A DNA stretch of 64,000 bases from an uncultured Burkholderiales bacterium (GTDB lineage: Bacteria > Pseudomonadota > Gammaproteobacteria > Burkholderiales > Burkholderiaceae_C): positions 62,001-126,000 of the forward strand of contig CAIKVH010000065.1 of the NCBI GenBank assembly GCA_903830725.1, read 5' to 3'. Both the position numbers and the translations under genes were made by a program. The notes beneath the pieces were generated by a model, which was not told the DNA's origin, made no database searches, and worked only from the letters and a program-made list of their open reading frames with translations. Numbering within the stretch: the first letter of the stretch is position 1; every line of letters begins with the position of its first letter. Positions 1-10,046 of the stretch are shown one piece after another.

Positions 1-1542
1 TTTATTGTGTGGATCGTTTTACGGTTCGGATTGGATGAGCTCGTTTTATCTAGTTTTAAAAAACCGGGACTCAAACTTTTAATTCGAGTACTCACACTTG
101 GGCGAAATTTGAGCTCCCCCCGAGCAGTCAGGTTGCGACAAGCGTTAGAGCATCTTGGTCCGATTTTTGTCAAATTCGGCCAAGTCCTATCGACGCGTCG
201 GGACTTGCTACCGGAGGATATTTCTGATGAGTTGGCAAAACTGCAAGACAGGGTTCCACCTTTTGCGTCTGACATTGCAGTGGCCACGATCGAGAAAGCC
301 TTTGGTCGCAAAGTAGACGATATCTTTATTGAATTCCAGCGAACCCCAGTTGCAAGTGCCTCTATAGCGCAGGTCCATTTTGCAACACTTGCGACCAAGG
401 GAGGAGGGCAACGTGAGGTGGCTGTAAAGGTAATTCGCCCGGGTATGCTCAGTGTGATTGAGAAAGACTTGGACCTGATGCGCATGATGGCCGGGTGGAT
501 AGAGCGATTGTTTGAGGATGGTAAGCGACTGAAGCCGCGCGAGGTCGTGAAAGAGTTTGACAATCACCTCCACGATGAGCTTGATTTGGTCCGGGAGGCC
601 TCGAATGCGGCTCAACTCAGACGCAACATGGAGGGGTTGAACTTGGTTTTGATTCCTGAGATGATTTGGGATTATTGCCATACCGATGTCATTGTGATGC
701 AGAGAATGACGGGCGTTCCTATCAACCAAGTAGAACGATTGATACAAGCAGGTGTTGATATTAGCCAACTGGCTAAGGACGGCGTGACATTGTTTTTCAC
801 GCAGGTTTTTAGAGACGGTTTTTTCCATGCAGATATGCATCCCGGAAACATCCAAGTCAGTTTAGAGCGTGAGACATTTGGGCGTTATATTTCGCTTGAT
901 TTTGGTATTGTGGGCACGCTGACTGAGTTTGACAAGGAGTATCTGGCTCAAAACTTCACTGCATTTTTTAGACGTGATTACAAACGCGTGGCGCAACTCC
1001 ATATAGAGTCCGGTTGGGTGCCAGCGCAGACCAAGGTCAATGAGCTTGAGACGGCGATTAGAGCGGTTTGTGAGCCCTATTTTGATCGCCCCTTAAAAGA
1101 AATTTCGCTAGGGCTTGTTTTAATGCGTTTGTTTCAAACGTCCCGGCGCTTTAATGTGGAAATTCAACCCCAGTTGGTGCTTTTGCAAAAAACCTTACTC
1201 AACATAGAGGGTCTTGGTCGTCAACTAGATCCTGAGCTGGATTTATGGAGCACCGCCAAACCGTTTCTTGAAAAATGGATGTCACAACAGGTTGGCCCTC
1301 GAAAATTTTGGGACCAAATAAAGGATGAGGCTCCTTTATATGCAAAGATGATCCCAGCCTTGCCCAGGTTGTTTTATGATTATTTCAAAAATTCTCCTCA
1401 GGATTTGCGTATTGAATTAAATAAGTTAATTGAGGAGCAACGAAAAACCAATGCGCTTATGCAGCGCTTTATGTGGACAGTTATTGGTTTTGTTGCTGGT
1501 ATTTTATTGGTGCAATACTTTGTTCAAGCACAGTTAAATTAA
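1..1542 (+). CDS. ubiB: UbiB, ABC1-family atypical kinase of ubiquinone biosynthesis (5' end cut by window)
   Basis: Membrane-associated ATPase/kinase-like protein needed for ubiquinone (coenzyme Q) synthesis. The family hallmark KFGQ lies near residue 56 counted from the GTG at base 7; HADMHPGN near 274 and LDFG near 297 are the catalytic-loop and metal-binding (DFG-like) motifs. A hydrophobic C-terminal segment (about residues 488-506) is the membrane anchor usual for the family. The frame is open to base 1, and family members begin some 10-20 residues further upstream, so the true start is probably outside the window. About 60 bases separate it from the symporter downstream. Identity is firm; the start is not visible. 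Confidence 0.95.
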   Translation, partial: FIVWIVLRFGLDELVLSSFKKPGLKLLIRVLTLGRNLSSPRAVRLRQALEHLGPIFVKFGQVLSTRRDLLPEDISDELAKLQDRVPPFASDIAVATIEKAFGRKVDDIFIEFQRTPVASASIAQVHFATLATKGGGQREVAVKVIRPGMLSVIEKDLDLMRMMAGWIERLFEDGKRLKPREVVKEFDNHLHDELDLVREASNAAQLRRNMEGLNLVLIPEMIWDYCHTDVIVMQRMTGVPINQVERLIQAGVDISQLAKDGVTLFFTQVFRDGFFHADMHPGNIQVSLERETFGRYISLDFGIVGTLTEFDKEYLAQNFTAFFRRDYKRVAQLHIESGWVPAQTKVNELETAIRAVCEPYFDRPLKEISLGLVLMRLFQTSRRFNVEIQPQLVLLQKTLLNIEGLGRQLDPELDLWSTAKPFLEKWMSQQVGPRKFWDQIKDEAPLYAKMIPALPRLFYDYFKNSPQDLRIELNKLIEEQRKTNALMQRFMWTVIGFVAGILLVQYFVQAQLN

Positions 1543-1605
1543 TGGGTTTAATGAGAGATTGGAAACTCCCACCTCTTGGGATTTGATTTATGAAGGGTAT
1601 GTAAG

Positions 1606-3051
1606 ATGTTATTAACATTGGTCATCATTTATTTATTGATTACGATTGCAATTGGTCTAATTGCAGCCAAGAAGGTTAAAAACTCTGCTGATTTTGCAAT
1701 TGCCGGTCGAAACCTCCCGATAGCGATGATTGTGACGACTACGTTTGCTACATGGTTCGGTTCTGAGACTGTGTTGGGAATACCGGCGCGATTTGTGAAT
1801 AATGGATTGAACGGCGTCGTGGAGGACCCTTTTGGGGCCGGAATTTGTTTGATATTGGTAGGTGTATTTTTTGCGTCCAGGCTCTACAAAATGACACTAC
1901 TCACCATCAGTGATTATTTCAGAGAGCGTTACGGCAAGGAGGTTGAGATACTGTGCTCAATCATTATTATGCTCAGTTATCTGGGATGGGTGTCAGCGCA
2001 AGTTACTGCTTTGGGTCTCGTATTTAATGTGCTTTCAGCGGGGGCCATTAGCATCTCGTTGGGGATGATTATTGGAGTCATCTCCATTTTGGCCTACACT
2101 TTGTTTGGGGGCATGTGGTCGGTTGCAATTACTGACTTTATTCAGATGATTATTTTGGTGGGTGGGCTGGCTATTTTGGCAGTTTTTGCGGGGGAACAAG
2201 CCGGGGGTGCAGGGGTTGTTATTCAATTGGCCGTGGATAAGGATATGTTTCATTTCTTACCCGATTCAGACTTTAAATCGTGGACGTTTTTTATAGCGTC
2301 TGCGCTTACGATGATGCTAGGCTCAATTCCCCAACAGGATGTATTCCAACGCGTGATGTCTGCCAACAATGAGTACTCCGCAACGCGTGGTCCAGTCATT
2401 GGAGGACTCTTTTATATTGCCTTTGCGTTTGTTCCTATGTTCTTGGTCGTGAGTGCATTAATTATCATGCCTGAGCAGGCCAACACCCTTATTTCTCAAG
2501 ATCCACAAAAGGTCTTGCCAACGCTTGTGATGGACAAAATGCCGTTCGTCATGCAGGTATTATTTTTTGGCGCTTTGCTGTCTGCGATTAAGTCCTGTGC
2601 TTCAGCCACGCTTTTGGCGCCGAGTGTTACGTTTACAGAGAATATATGGAGAAATATTGTTCCCCGTCATAGCGATCAAAATGAGTTGAAAGCCATGAGA
2701 GTCACTGTTTTGGTGTTTAGCATACTTGTCCTTAGTTACTCTATAGCCATGCAGGGCACGCCCATCTATGAACTTGTGTCTGGGGCGTACCAAATACCCC
2801 TTGTGGGTGCATTCATACCGCTTGTTTTTGGGTTGTACTGGAAGCGCGCCACAACTCAGGGTGCGCTCTTTGCGATAGTCTTGGGGGTTACTTCGTGGTT
2901 ACTTTTTGTTTTGACTCCGGCGGGAGAGTACTTTCCTGCGCAACTCCTGGGCCTGTTGGCCTCACTTTGTGGAATGGTGGCTGGATCCTTAGGGCCTCAG
3001 GCCATACGCAACTCTCATGCTAGCCACCACCGGATAATGGTTAGCAACTAG
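1606..3051 (+). CDS. Sodium:solute symporter family (SSS) permease
   Basis: A 481-residue, highly hydrophobic inner-membrane protein with about 12-13 predicted membrane spans, close to the usual SSS length. The N-terminal half carries the family-like stretch AIAGRNLPIAMIVTTTFATW and the SDYFRERYG segment after a membrane span, typical of Na+-driven symporters of the PutP/PanF type. The substrate cannot be read from sequence. It starts with ATG after a weak purine-rich stretch, follows ubiB in the same direction, and is separated from the FmdB gene by a 248-base gap that probably holds the promoter of the next unit. Nothing suggests truncation. Confidence 0.85.
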   Translation: MLLTLVIIYLLITIAIGLIAAKKVKNSADFAIAGRNLPIAMIVTTTFATWFGSETVLGIPARFVNNGLNGVVEDPFGAGICLILVGVFFASRLYKMTLLTISDYFRERYGKEVEILCSIIIMLSYLGWVSAQVTALGLVFNVLSAGAISISLGMIIGVISILAYTLFGGMWSVAITDFIQMIILVGGLAILAVFAGEQAGGAGVVIQLAVDKDMFHFLPDSDFKSWTFFIASALTMMLGSIPQQDVFQRVMSANNEYSATRGPVIGGLFYIAFAFVPMFLVVSALIIMPEQANTLISQDPQKVLPTLVMDKMPFVMQVLFFGALLSAIKSCASATLLAPSVTFTENIWRNIVPRHSDQNELKAMRVTVLVFSILVLSYSIAMQGTPIYELVSGAYQIPLVGAFIPLVFGLYWKRATTQGALFAIVLGVTSWLLFVLTPAGEYFPAQLLGLLASLCGMVAGSLGPQAIRNSHASHHRIMVSN

Positions 3052-3168
3052 CTGCGGACATTGATGGGCTAAAACGAGTGAAAACTACAGGGCTTTCAGA
3101 CTATAGGGCGACAAGCGGCATTTGAATTTCATTTGTTTGCAAAAGTCTATATTTCTACATGGGCACTC

Positions 3169-3174
3169 TATAAT
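3169..3174 (+). promoter_or_regulatory. Candidate -10 box for the fmdB-DUF502-aspS unit
   Basis: A perfect TATAAT lies about 125 bases before the fmdB start in the 248-base gap after the symporter gene. No convincing -35 box sits 16-18 bases upstream (TTGCAA at 3137 is too far away), so this is a -10 match only. Placement ahead of three closely spaced co-directional genes is the main support. Confidence 0.35.
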
Positions 3175-3299
3175 AGAGAGCTTTAGCTAAATTTGGATAT
3201 TTAGCGAGCCCTAAGCGAGGCGTTCACCGAGCAGCGTGTTTTATACAAGTGTTTGGGATTTTTGCCTCTTGGTCAGATCTCTTTTTTTAACCGAATATC

Positions 3300-3734
3300 A
3301 TGCCCATTTACGCTTATAAATGTGGGTCCTGTGGCCATGCCAAGGACGTACTGCAGAAAATATCAGATACTCCGCAAACTAAGTGCCCTGCCTGCGGCGA
3401 GGAGAGTTGGAGTAAGCAACTTAGTGCGCCTGGTTTTCAGCTCAAAGGTACAGGTTGGTACGCGACAGATTTCAAAAATGGAGGCACTGCGGCACCAGCG
3501 GTAGTGCCGGACGCTGATAAAACCAAGTCAACCGTCGAGAGCGCCGGCGCTGAAAGCAAGGCATCTGGTAACACGGGCACAACTTCTGCCGATCCTGGGG
3601 CAAGCGCTACTTCAACAAGTGCTGGAGCCTCTGCGCCATCAACGGCCCCAACTGCATCCACTGCAACACCTTCCGCTTCATCCTCTGGCGGATCTGGCGG
3701 GGCCGGTTGCGGCACGTCCTGCGCCTGCCATTAA
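3300..3734 (+). CDS. FmdB-family zinc-ribbon protein
   Basis: A 144-residue protein beginning MPIYAYKCGSCGH, the standard FmdB/CxxC_CXXC_SSSS start. Zinc-ribbon cysteines are C8/C11 and C29/C32. Residues about 40-60 (GFQLKGTGWYATDF) are the conserved end of the domain. The remainder is a low-complexity Ala/Ser/Thr/Gly tail (about 70-130) that ends in a Cys-rich GCGTSCACH; such tails are common in betaproteobacterial members. The family is called regulatory from work on the Methylophilus fmd operon, but its role here is unknown. It precedes DUF502 and aspS, a recurrent betaproteobacterial neighbourhood. No clear Shine-Dalgarno site is seen before the ATG. Confidence 0.88.
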   Translation: MPIYAYKCGSCGHAKDVLQKISDTPQTKCPACGEESWSKQLSAPGFQLKGTGWYATDFKNGGTAAPAVVPDADKTKSTVESAGAESKASGNTGTTSADPGASATSTSAGASAPSTAPTASTATPSASSSGGSGGAGCGTSCACH

Positions 3735-3782
3735 GGTCTTTTGCAGACAGGCTTTTTAGAAATAATCAACTACATACTGAAT

Positions 3783-4454
3783 ATGTCCTTTAAAAAATAT
3801 TTGCTTGCCGGACTGCTTGTATGGATCCCCGTCACCGTAACTGTATGGTTACTAAGTTGGATGGTCGGTTCCTTAGATGCAGTGTTCAGGGCTGTCCTAG
3901 ACGGTTTGTCAAAAGTATCCCCTGCCAGTGCAAGCGCATTGATGGATGACCTTGGTCAAATACACGGACTTGGTGTGATTTTGGTGGTTGTAACCCTTTT
4001 AGCAACTGGGGCCTTCGCCTCTAACGTATTCGGGAAATGGTGGCTGGGTCAGCTCGGAAAGATTTTTGCCGGAATCCCTATCTTTAAATCAATTTATACA
4101 AGTGTTAAGCGAGTATCAGACACGTTGTTCTCTGGTAATGGCAACGCATTCCGTCAGACCCTTTTGGTCCAGTATCCAAGAGAAGGTGTATGGACTTTAG
4201 CGTTTCAAACCGGCGAGCCGTCAGGGGAGATCGGGGATAAGTTAGGTCAGGGATTCGTGAGCGTGTATGTGCCCACGACACCGAACCCAACCAGTGGATT
4301 TTTCTTGCTGATGCCCAAGTCCGAGGTGATTGAATTAGATGTGGGTGTTGATGAGGCGTTAACCTACATCATTTCAATGGGCGCTGTCGCGCCCGCTCCT
4401 CATGGACTCGTTGTTTCTGAGCCTGAAGCTATTACCCACAACCCTTCTAAGTGA
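3783..4454 (+). CDS. DUF502 family membrane protein
   Basis: A 223-residue inner-membrane protein starting MSFKKYLLAGLLVWIPVTVT. It has two hydrophobic segments (about residues 7-27 and 58-80) followed by the conserved DUF502 sequence GIPIFKSIYTSVKRVSDTLF (about 99-118) and a soluble domain containing PTTPNPTSGF, a family hallmark. A longer frame could start at a TTG at 3741, but the ATG at 3783 matches the family N-terminus. The biochemical role of DUF502 is unknown. The gene lies 48 bases after fmdB and 33 bases before aspS and is probably co-transcribed with both. Confidence 0.85.
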   Translation: MSFKKYLLAGLLVWIPVTVTVWLLSWMVGSLDAVFRAVLDGLSKVSPASASALMDDLGQIHGLGVILVVVTLLATGAFASNVFGKWWLGQLGKIFAGIPIFKSIYTSVKRVSDTLFSGNGNAFRQTLLVQYPREGVWTLAFQTGEPSGEIGDKLGQGFVSVYVPTTPNPTSGFFLLMPKSEVIELDVGVDEALTYIISMGAVAPAPHGLVVSEPEAITHNPSK

Positions 4455-4487
4455 TTTTTTAGATTTTATAAATAAAGAGATTATCAA

Positions 4488-6290
4488 ATGGCAATGCGAA
4501 CACACTACTGCGGCTCGGTGACACAGGAGATTATTGGCAAAGAGGTCACCTTGTGTGGATGGGTCAATAGACGCAGGGATCACGGAGGCGTCATATTCGT
4601 GGACCTTCGCGACCGCGAGGGCTACGTTCAAGTAGTTTGTGATCCCGACAGAGCAGATACCTTTGCAGTGGCGGAAGGACTTAGGAATGAATTTTGTATC
4701 AAAGTAGTTGGACTTGTTAGAGCAAGACCAGAGGGCACTGTTAACGATCAAATCCCGAGTGGTCGTATTGAAGTGTTAGCGCACTCTGTTGCCGTGTTGA
4801 ACCCCTCGGTTACACCTCCATTCCAATTAGATGATGACAACCTATCCGAGACCACTCGGTTAACGCATAGGGTTTTAGATTTACGCAGGCCTTACATGCA
4901 GCGCAACCTTATGTTGCGCTATAAGGTCGCAATGCAGGTTAGGCAGTTTTTGGATAGCAACGGTTTTGTGGATATTGAGACTCCGATGTTAACTAAGAGT
5001 ACACCCGAAGGGGCTCGAGATTATTTGGTGCCGAGTCGGGTGCACGACGGTCAATTCTTTGCACTCCCGCAGTCTCCACAACTCTTCAAGCAGTTGTTGA
5101 TGGTTGCTGGCTTTGATCGGTATTATCAAATTACAAAGTGTTTTAGGGATGAGGACCTAAGAGCTGATAGGCAGCCAGAATTTACGCAAATAGATATTGA
5201 AACTTCCTTTATGAGCGAGGAAGAAATTCGCGATATGTTTCAAGGGATGATTGTCTCGGTATTCAAAAACGCACTGAATGTTGAGCTTGGTGAATTTCCC
5301 GTGATGACTTACGCTGACGGTATGCGTCTTTACGGTTCAGATAAGCCTGACCTAAGGGTAAAGATGGAGTTCACTGAGCTCACGGATGTAATGACTGATG
5401 TGGACTTTAAAGTGTTCTCAACCCCTGCAAACACGAAGGGTGGACGTGTTGTGGGACTTTGCGTTCGCGGCGGTGCAGAGTTAAGTCGTAGTGAGATTGA
5501 TGGGTACACAGACTTCGTGAAAATTTATGGCGCCAAGGGACTGGCTTGGATCAAAGTCGTTGAGCTTGCCAAGGGCAAGGAAGGTTTACAGTCTCCGATC
5601 GTAAAAAATATACACGACGCAGCAATCAAGACAATCTTGGAGCGAACAGGAGCGCAGGACGGGGACCTAATTTTCTTTGGTGCTGATAAAGCCAAAATCG
5701 TTAATGACTCAATTGGTGCACTTCGAATCAAAATTGGTCATAGTGAACTTGCCAAGAAAAATGGCTTGTTTGAAAATCGCTGGGCGCCGCTTTGGGTGGT
5801 CGATTTCCCAATGTTTGAGTTCGATGAGGAGGGGCAACGCTTTACGGCTGTTCATCACCCCTTCACAGCGCCAAAGGACGGCCATGAGGACTGGATGGTG
5901 ACTGACCCTGAGAAATGTCTAGCCAAGGGTTACGATATGGTTCTCAATGGTTGGGAGATTGGGGGGGGATCTGTGCGTATACACAGAGCCGACGTTCAGC
6001 AAAAGGTTTTTGACGCGCTCAAAATTACACCGGAAGAGGCCCAACTTAAATTTGGCTTCTTGTTAGATGCACTCCAATACGGGGCTCCGCCTCACGGTGG
6101 ACTCGCATTTGGGTTGGATAGAATTGTGACCTTGATGACGGGTGCAGAGTCAATTCGGGACGTTATTGCGTTCCCTAAAACTCAACGGGCTCAGTGTTTA
6201 CTCACTCAGGCTCCTAGTCCCGTAGATGAGAAACAACTTCGAGAGTTGCACATCAGACTTCGGACCCCACCGGCTGCTGCGACCCCTTAA
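4488..6290 (+). CDS. aspS: Aspartate-tRNA ligase, probably non-discriminating
   Basis: Class II synthetase charging tRNA(Asp), 600 residues, usual bacterial length. An N-terminal OB-fold anticodon-binding domain (about 1-105) is followed by motif 2 ([18 protein letters not shown], near 221-238), the bacterial GAD insertion, and motif 3 ([13 protein letters not shown], near 540). In the anticodon-binding domain it has H32 (in RRRDHGG) and G83 (in RPEG). From memory of work on Pseudomonas AspRS, His and Gly at these places mark enzymes that also charge tRNA(Asn), which would need GatCAB; E. coli has RRDLGS at the first site. GatCAB is not in the window. Start ATG at 4488; last gene of the fmdB-DUF502-aspS run. 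Confidence 0.97.
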   Translation: MAMRTHYCGSVTQEIIGKEVTLCGWVNRRRDHGGVIFVDLRDREGYVQVVCDPDRADTFAVAEGLRNEFCIKVVGLVRARPEGTVNDQIPSGRIEVLAHSVAVLNPSVTPPFQLDDDNLSETTRLTHRVLDLRRPYMQRNLMLRYKVAMQVRQFLDSNGFVDIETPMLTKSTPEGARDYLVPSRVHDGQFFALPQSPQLFKQLLMVAGFDRYYQITKCFRDEDLRADRQPEFTQIDIETSFMSEEEIRDMFQGMIVSVFKNALNVELGEFPVMTYADGMRLYGSDKPDLRVKMEFTELTDVMTDVDFKVFSTPANTKGGRVVGLCVRGGAELSRSEIDGYTDFVKIYGAKGLAWIKVVELAKGKEGLQSPIVKNIHDAAIKTILERTGAQDGDLIFFGADKAKIVNDSIGALRIKIGHSELAKKNGLFENRWAPLWVVDFPMFEFDEEGQRFTAVHHPFTAPKDGHEDWMVTDPEKCLAKGYDMVLNGWEIGGGSVRIHRADVQQKVFDALKITPEEAQLKFGFLLDALQYGAPPHGGLAFGLDRIVTLMTGAESIRDVIAFPKTQRAQCLLTQAPSPVDEKQLRELHIRLRTPPAAATP

Positions 6291-6338
6291 TCGCTTGCTC
6301 CGTGGTTGATTCTTTAGCTAATTGGAAATTGATCTTTA

Positions 6339-7055
6339 GTGTCTAAACCACATCTGTTGCTACTTCCTGGGCTTATGTGCAATGAGGAAGTCTGGATACC
6401 CGTTATGGGTGTTTTGAGTCAAACACATCAGTGCACTGTAGTTGACCACGGGCGCGCGGATTCCTTAAGCGCAATGGCAAGAAATGTATTGCGGCAAGCC
6501 CCTGACAGGTTTGCTCTTGCTGGCCACTCGATGGGTGGGCGAGTAGCCCTAGAGGTTTACCGTCAAGCGCCTGATAGAGTTTCTCGTATCGCTTTAATGA
6601 ACACAGGGTATAAAGCCCGTAGTGCAGGCGAGGCGGGTCAAAAAGAAACACAAACGCGTTATGAGTTACTCAAAATTGCTATGGAGCAAGGGGTTCAAGC
6701 CATGGCTGCTAAATGGGTTTTGGGAATGATTGCGCCGTCGCGTTTGTCGGATACGGCATTTGTGGAAACTATTGTGAATATGTGCGCAAAGAAGAGTGTT
6801 GATATTTTCAAGCACCAAATAGCAGCCCTCTTGAATCGTCCTGATGCAAGCGATGTTCTTAGACAATTAACCGTACCAACTTTAATTCTGTGTACTGAAT
6901 ATGATCTTTGGTCGCCAGTTTCTCAGCACCAAGAGATGTCTGATTTGATGTCCCAAAAGCCGATATGGGCTGAAATCAAAGGAATTGGGCATATGTGCAC
7001 AATGGAGAATCCAGATGCAGTTGGTTCTGCCATGGCGAAGTGGTGCAGGGCTTAG
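6339..7055 (+). CDS. Alpha/beta hydrolase
   Basis: A 238-residue cytosolic alpha/beta-fold hydrolase. The nucleophile elbow is GHSMGG with Ser64; the acid is probably Asp in EYDLWSP (near residue 188), and His218 in GIGHM completes the triad. The N-terminal LLLLPGLMCNEEVW supplies the oxyanion loop. Start is a GTG 48 bases after aspS. The substrate is unknown. In many Burkholderiales the slot between aspS and the EEP-family gene holds nudB; this gene is unrelated to Nudix proteins and occupies that position instead. Confidence 0.85.
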   Translation: MSKPHLLLLPGLMCNEEVWIPVMGVLSQTHQCTVVDHGRADSLSAMARNVLRQAPDRFALAGHSMGGRVALEVYRQAPDRVSRIALMNTGYKARSAGEAGQKETQTRYELLKIAMEQGVQAMAAKWVLGMIAPSRLSDTAFVETIVNMCAKKSVDIFKHQIAALLNRPDASDVLRQLTVPTLILCTEYDLWSPVSQHQEMSDLMSQKPIWAEIKGIGHMCTMENPDAVGSAMAKWCRA

Positions 7056-7116
7056 CCGGGCACTTCGCTGATCAAGGGGAATTGCTGTTCATAAATGGAT
7101 ACTGTTAGTATTAGGC

Positions 7117-7953
7117 ATGACATTTCGACATCCCAACACAACGTTTCCATCAGAAAACCAATTGCGATTAGTAACCTATAACATTCACAAAGGTGTCCAG
7201 GGTGTTGGCCCATTAAGTCGTTTAGAAATTCATAATTTAAGAAATGCTATTGAACAATTTAGCGCGGACATTGTGTGTTTGCAAGAAGTTCGGCACTTTA
7301 ATACTCAGCAAGCCAAGAGATTTAAGCATTGGCCACAGTCATCTCAGTCTGAATTTTTGGCTCCCTCGGGATATTACGTTGCTTATAAAACCAATGCCGT
7401 GACCCAACACGGTGAGCACGGAAATGCGGTTCTGAGTAAGTGGCCTATTCTTAAAAATCAGCATGAGGATATGTCAGATCACCGATTAGAGCAGCGGGGG
7501 TTATTGCATGTTGTTATCGATTTTAAGAATACACCGATTCATGTGGTTGTCCTTCATTTAGGACTTTTTGCCAATAGTCGCAAAAGACAAATTGAGCAAC
7601 TAAGGCGTTACATCGAACGTGAGATCGAATCCAGCGAACCGCTCATTGTCGCTGGAGACTTTAACGACTGGAGTAATGCACTTGCTCCGTTGATTTTAGA
7701 CATGGGTTTGTCACTAAGCTCTCAGGCGTTTAATAGGAAATCGAATACAAAATATGGGTCAGTGATTGAAAGTAAAAAACCTTTACAAAAAATTCCAACC
7801 TTCCCATCCCGACTTCCCCTGCTACAACTCGATTACGTTTATTCAAGGGGGTTGAAAGCGTTAACGAGTTTCACGCCCCCGGGTAAGCAATGGGCGCGAC
7901 TCTCGGATCATTTGCCGTTGATGGTTGAATATGATGAAGTTATTTTTAGCTAG
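7117..7953 (+). CDS. Endonuclease/exonuclease/phosphatase (EEP) family protein
   Basis: A 278-residue metal-dependent phosphodiesterase-fold protein. EEP signatures occur in order: TYNIHKGV (near 19-26), the metal-binding Glu in LQEVRH (near 53), AGDFNDW (near 183) and the C-terminal SDHLPLMVEY with catalytic His (near 265). It has no signal peptide. The pairing with a cardiolipin synthase immediately downstream (14-base gap) recurs in betaproteobacteria and hints at a phospholipid or membrane role, but the substrate is unknown. Confidence 0.88.
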   Translation: MTFRHPNTTFPSENQLRLVTYNIHKGVQGVGPLSRLEIHNLRNAIEQFSADIVCLQEVRHFNTQQAKRFKHWPQSSQSEFLAPSGYYVAYKTNAVTQHGEHGNAVLSKWPILKNQHEDMSDHRLEQRGLLHVVIDFKNTPIHVVVLHLGLFANSRKRQIEQLRRYIEREIESSEPLIVAGDFNDWSNALAPLILDMGLSLSSQAFNRKSNTKYGSVIESKKPLQKIPTFPSRLPLLQLDYVYSRGLKALTSFTPPGKQWARLSDHLPLMVEYDEVIFS

Positions 7954-7967
7954 GTCTGGGTTATAAC

Positions 7968-9182
7968 TTGCAAAATAACGCACACCAACTAACGCTATTG
8001 CAAGGATCTAGTGAATTCTTTCCTGCTCTCATTACGGCTTTAGACGGGGCTAATGAGGAGGTAAGGTTAGAGACTTATATTTTTGACTTTCATGCGGACT
8101 CTTTACTTGTAGCGCACGCCCTAGAGCGCGCGGCATTGCGCGGTGTAAGAGTGTGTTTAATTATGGACGGTGTGGGTACGCCAAATATCCCTCCTGATTG
8201 GCAAGAGCGCTGGAGAAGATCGGGCGTTGCTTACAAAATTTTTGATCCGGTTGGACCAAGAGCGCTGTGGTATCCGAACCGGTGGAGACGTTTGCACCGA
8301 AAACTTTGCGTAGTGGATAGAGCAATTGGATTTTGTGGAGGCATCAATATCCTCGATGATCATTTTGATCCGCACCGTCAATCTGCGATGCAGCATGCGA
8401 GACTCGATTTCGCTGTGCAAGTGGTGGGGCCTTGTGTGTTGGCCATTTGGGAGGAGATGCAGCGAATGTGGAATCGGATGGAGTGGATTGAGGGGTTGCG
8501 AAAATCTAAGCTCATCACTGTTATTCGAGAACTCAAGGGGGAGCATATTGCGCCGCTCCTAGGTTTGCACAACGCGAGAAAGGCAAAGCACGCCGCGTAT
8601 CCCAATCACGCACATTGCCATCTACTGCTTCGCGATAATTTACTCAACAGACAAAGCATAGCAAGTGCATATATCAATGCAATCGATCAAGCTAGAAATG
8701 AGGTGATTATTGCAAGTGCTTTTTTCTTGCCCCAGTCAAGCCTGCAAAAGGCTTTGATTCAAGCAGGAAAGCGGGGTGTGCAGGTGACACTGGTGCTGCA
8801 GGGGCATTATGAGTTCGCACTTCCCTACCGCGCTGCTAGGAGGCTTTACGGTGAGTTACTAGATGCGGGGGTCAACATTGTTGAGTATCAATTAACCTAT
8901 TTGCATGCCAAAGTGGCTTTTGTGGATACACACTGGTGTACGGTCGGCTCCTCAAATCTAGACCCCTTGAGCCTTTTGTTGGCTAGAGAGGCGAATCTCG
9001 TTGTTAAAGATCCAGTGATGACCAAGGACTTAAAATCTCGACTTAAAATAGCAATTGATGCTGGGGGAGCAAGAGTGGACCCGGAGCTTTTTAAAAATAG
9101 ACCGTATTGGGAACGCTTGGGCGATCAGGTATCTTTTTGGTTGATGAAGTTGGCTATATTTGTTACTGGTAAGCACTATTAA
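7968..9182 (+). CDS. clsB: Cardiolipin synthase B (phospholipase D family)
   Basis: Joins phospholipids to make cardiolipin at the inner membrane. Two HKD motifs are intact: HRKLCVVD starting at H110 and HAKVAFVD starting at H313. At 404 residues without N-terminal membrane spans it matches ClsB (about 400-415) rather than ClsA. The most plausible start is TTG at 7968, giving the common opening of QLTLLQGSSEFFPAL. It follows the EEP gene by 14 bases, so the two are probably one transcript. Confidence 0.92.
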   Translation: MQNNAHQLTLLQGSSEFFPALITALDGANEEVRLETYIFDFHADSLLVAHALERAALRGVRVCLIMDGVGTPNIPPDWQERWRRSGVAYKIFDPVGPRALWYPNRWRRLHRKLCVVDRAIGFCGGINILDDHFDPHRQSAMQHARLDFAVQVVGPCVLAIWEEMQRMWNRMEWIEGLRKSKLITVIRELKGEHIAPLLGLHNARKAKHAAYPNHAHCHLLLRDNLLNRQSIASAYINAIDQARNEVIIASAFFLPQSSLQKALIQAGKRGVQVTLVLQGHYEFALPYRAARRLYGELLDAGVNIVEYQLTYLHAKVAFVDTHWCTVGSSNLDPLSLLLAREANLVVKDPVMTKDLKSRLKIAIDAGGARVDPELFKNRPYWERLGDQVSFWLMKLAIFVTGKHY

Positions 9183-9227
9183 GTTTAAGAAAAAGCTGAT
9201 TAAAAGACCTATTAAACCCATCTCAAC

Positions 9228-9254
9228 TTGTACAAATGTCCATAAACCTATAAA
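9228..9254 (+). promoter_or_regulatory. Candidate promoter for folE
   Basis: TTGTAC (9228-9233) and TATAAA (9249-9254) are separated by 15 bases, a short but tolerable spacer. They lie in the 134-base gap between clsB and folE. Just downstream is a 6-bp inverted repeat CAGTAG/CTACTG (9258-9276, 7-base loop), where transcription would begin. Sequence match only. Confidence 0.35.
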
Positions 9255-9316
9255 TTGCAGTAGAAATTAACTACTGTTAAGATCTATTGTTCGGCCCTAT
9301 TTTGATTGATATATAT

Positions 9317-10018
9317 ATGAGTGATTTAGACTCTAGCGACGGAACACCAGTCTCTGTCAAAATTCGTGAAAAGTTGAATGCAGCCAAAAAGCGCTTCCAC
9401 GCCAACGATAATATTGCTGATTTTTTAGATCCCGGTGATTTAGATAAGTTGATCGACGAGGTCGAGGGCAAGTTTCAAACGGTTTTGGACAGCTTAGTGA
9501 TTGACACGTCCTTAGATCACAATACTGATAAAACAGCTCGCCGAGTAGCCAAGATGTTTTTAACGGAAGTCTTCAAGGGACGATATTTCCCTGCCCCCGT
9601 TATCACGGAGTTCCCCAACGCTGAAAAATTGAATGAGCTACTCATCGTGGGTCCTATTACGGTTCGTAGTGCATGCAGCCATCACTTTTGCCCTGTCATT
9701 GGGAAAATCTGGATCGGCGTTATGCCCAATCAAGCTACAAATGTAATCGGACTTTCTAAATACGCTCGACTAGCCGAGTGGGTGATGGGTCGTCCGCAAA
9801 TTCAAGAAGAAGCGGTGATGCAGCTTGCCGATCTCATTGAGAACAAAACAAAACCCGACGGATTAGCCATTGTGATGGAGGCAACACATTTTTGTATGTC
9901 CTGGCGTGGTGTAAAAGACATGGATAGCAAAATGATTAACTCGGTGATGCGTGGAGCTTTCTTAAAAGACCCAACTTTGCGCCGTGAATTCCTATCCTTA
10001 ATTCCAGGACGCAACTAG
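9317..10018 (+). CDS. folE: GTP cyclohydrolase I
   Basis: First step of folate/tetrahydropterin synthesis: GTP to dihydroneopterin triphosphate. A 233-residue zinc-dependent type IA enzyme. Zinc ligands C120 and H123 (in SACSHHF) and C193 (in HFCMSW) are present with the spacing seen in E. coli FolE. The ATG at 9317 gives the family-like N-terminus MSDLDSSDGTPVSVKIREKL; a TTG 30 bases upstream is less likely. The next pathway enzyme, nudB, is absent from the neighbouring aspS locus, where it is often found. Confidence 0.96.
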   Translation: MSDLDSSDGTPVSVKIREKLNAAKKRFHANDNIADFLDPGDLDKLIDEVEGKFQTVLDSLVIDTSLDHNTDKTARRVAKMFLTEVFKGRYFPAPVITEFPNAEKLNELLIVGPITVRSACSHHFCPVIGKIWIGVMPNQATNVIGLSKYARLAEWVMGRPQIQEEAVMQLADLIENKTKPDGLAIVMEATHFCMSWRGVKDMDSKMINSVMRGAFLKDPTLRREFLSLIPGRN

Positions 10019-10046
10019 AGAGTTTGTATCAAGGAGTTGTCTTAAG

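Noticed and set aside
208-855. Minus-strand frame of 215 codons inside ubiB
   Set aside because: It is entirely antisense to a well-conserved UbiB domain, and its translation shows no recognisable motif or composition of a real protein.
3437-3715. Minus-strand frame opposite the FmdB gene
   Set aside because: Arises from the repetitive Ala/Ser/Thr codons of the FmdB tail; no ribosome site or family match.
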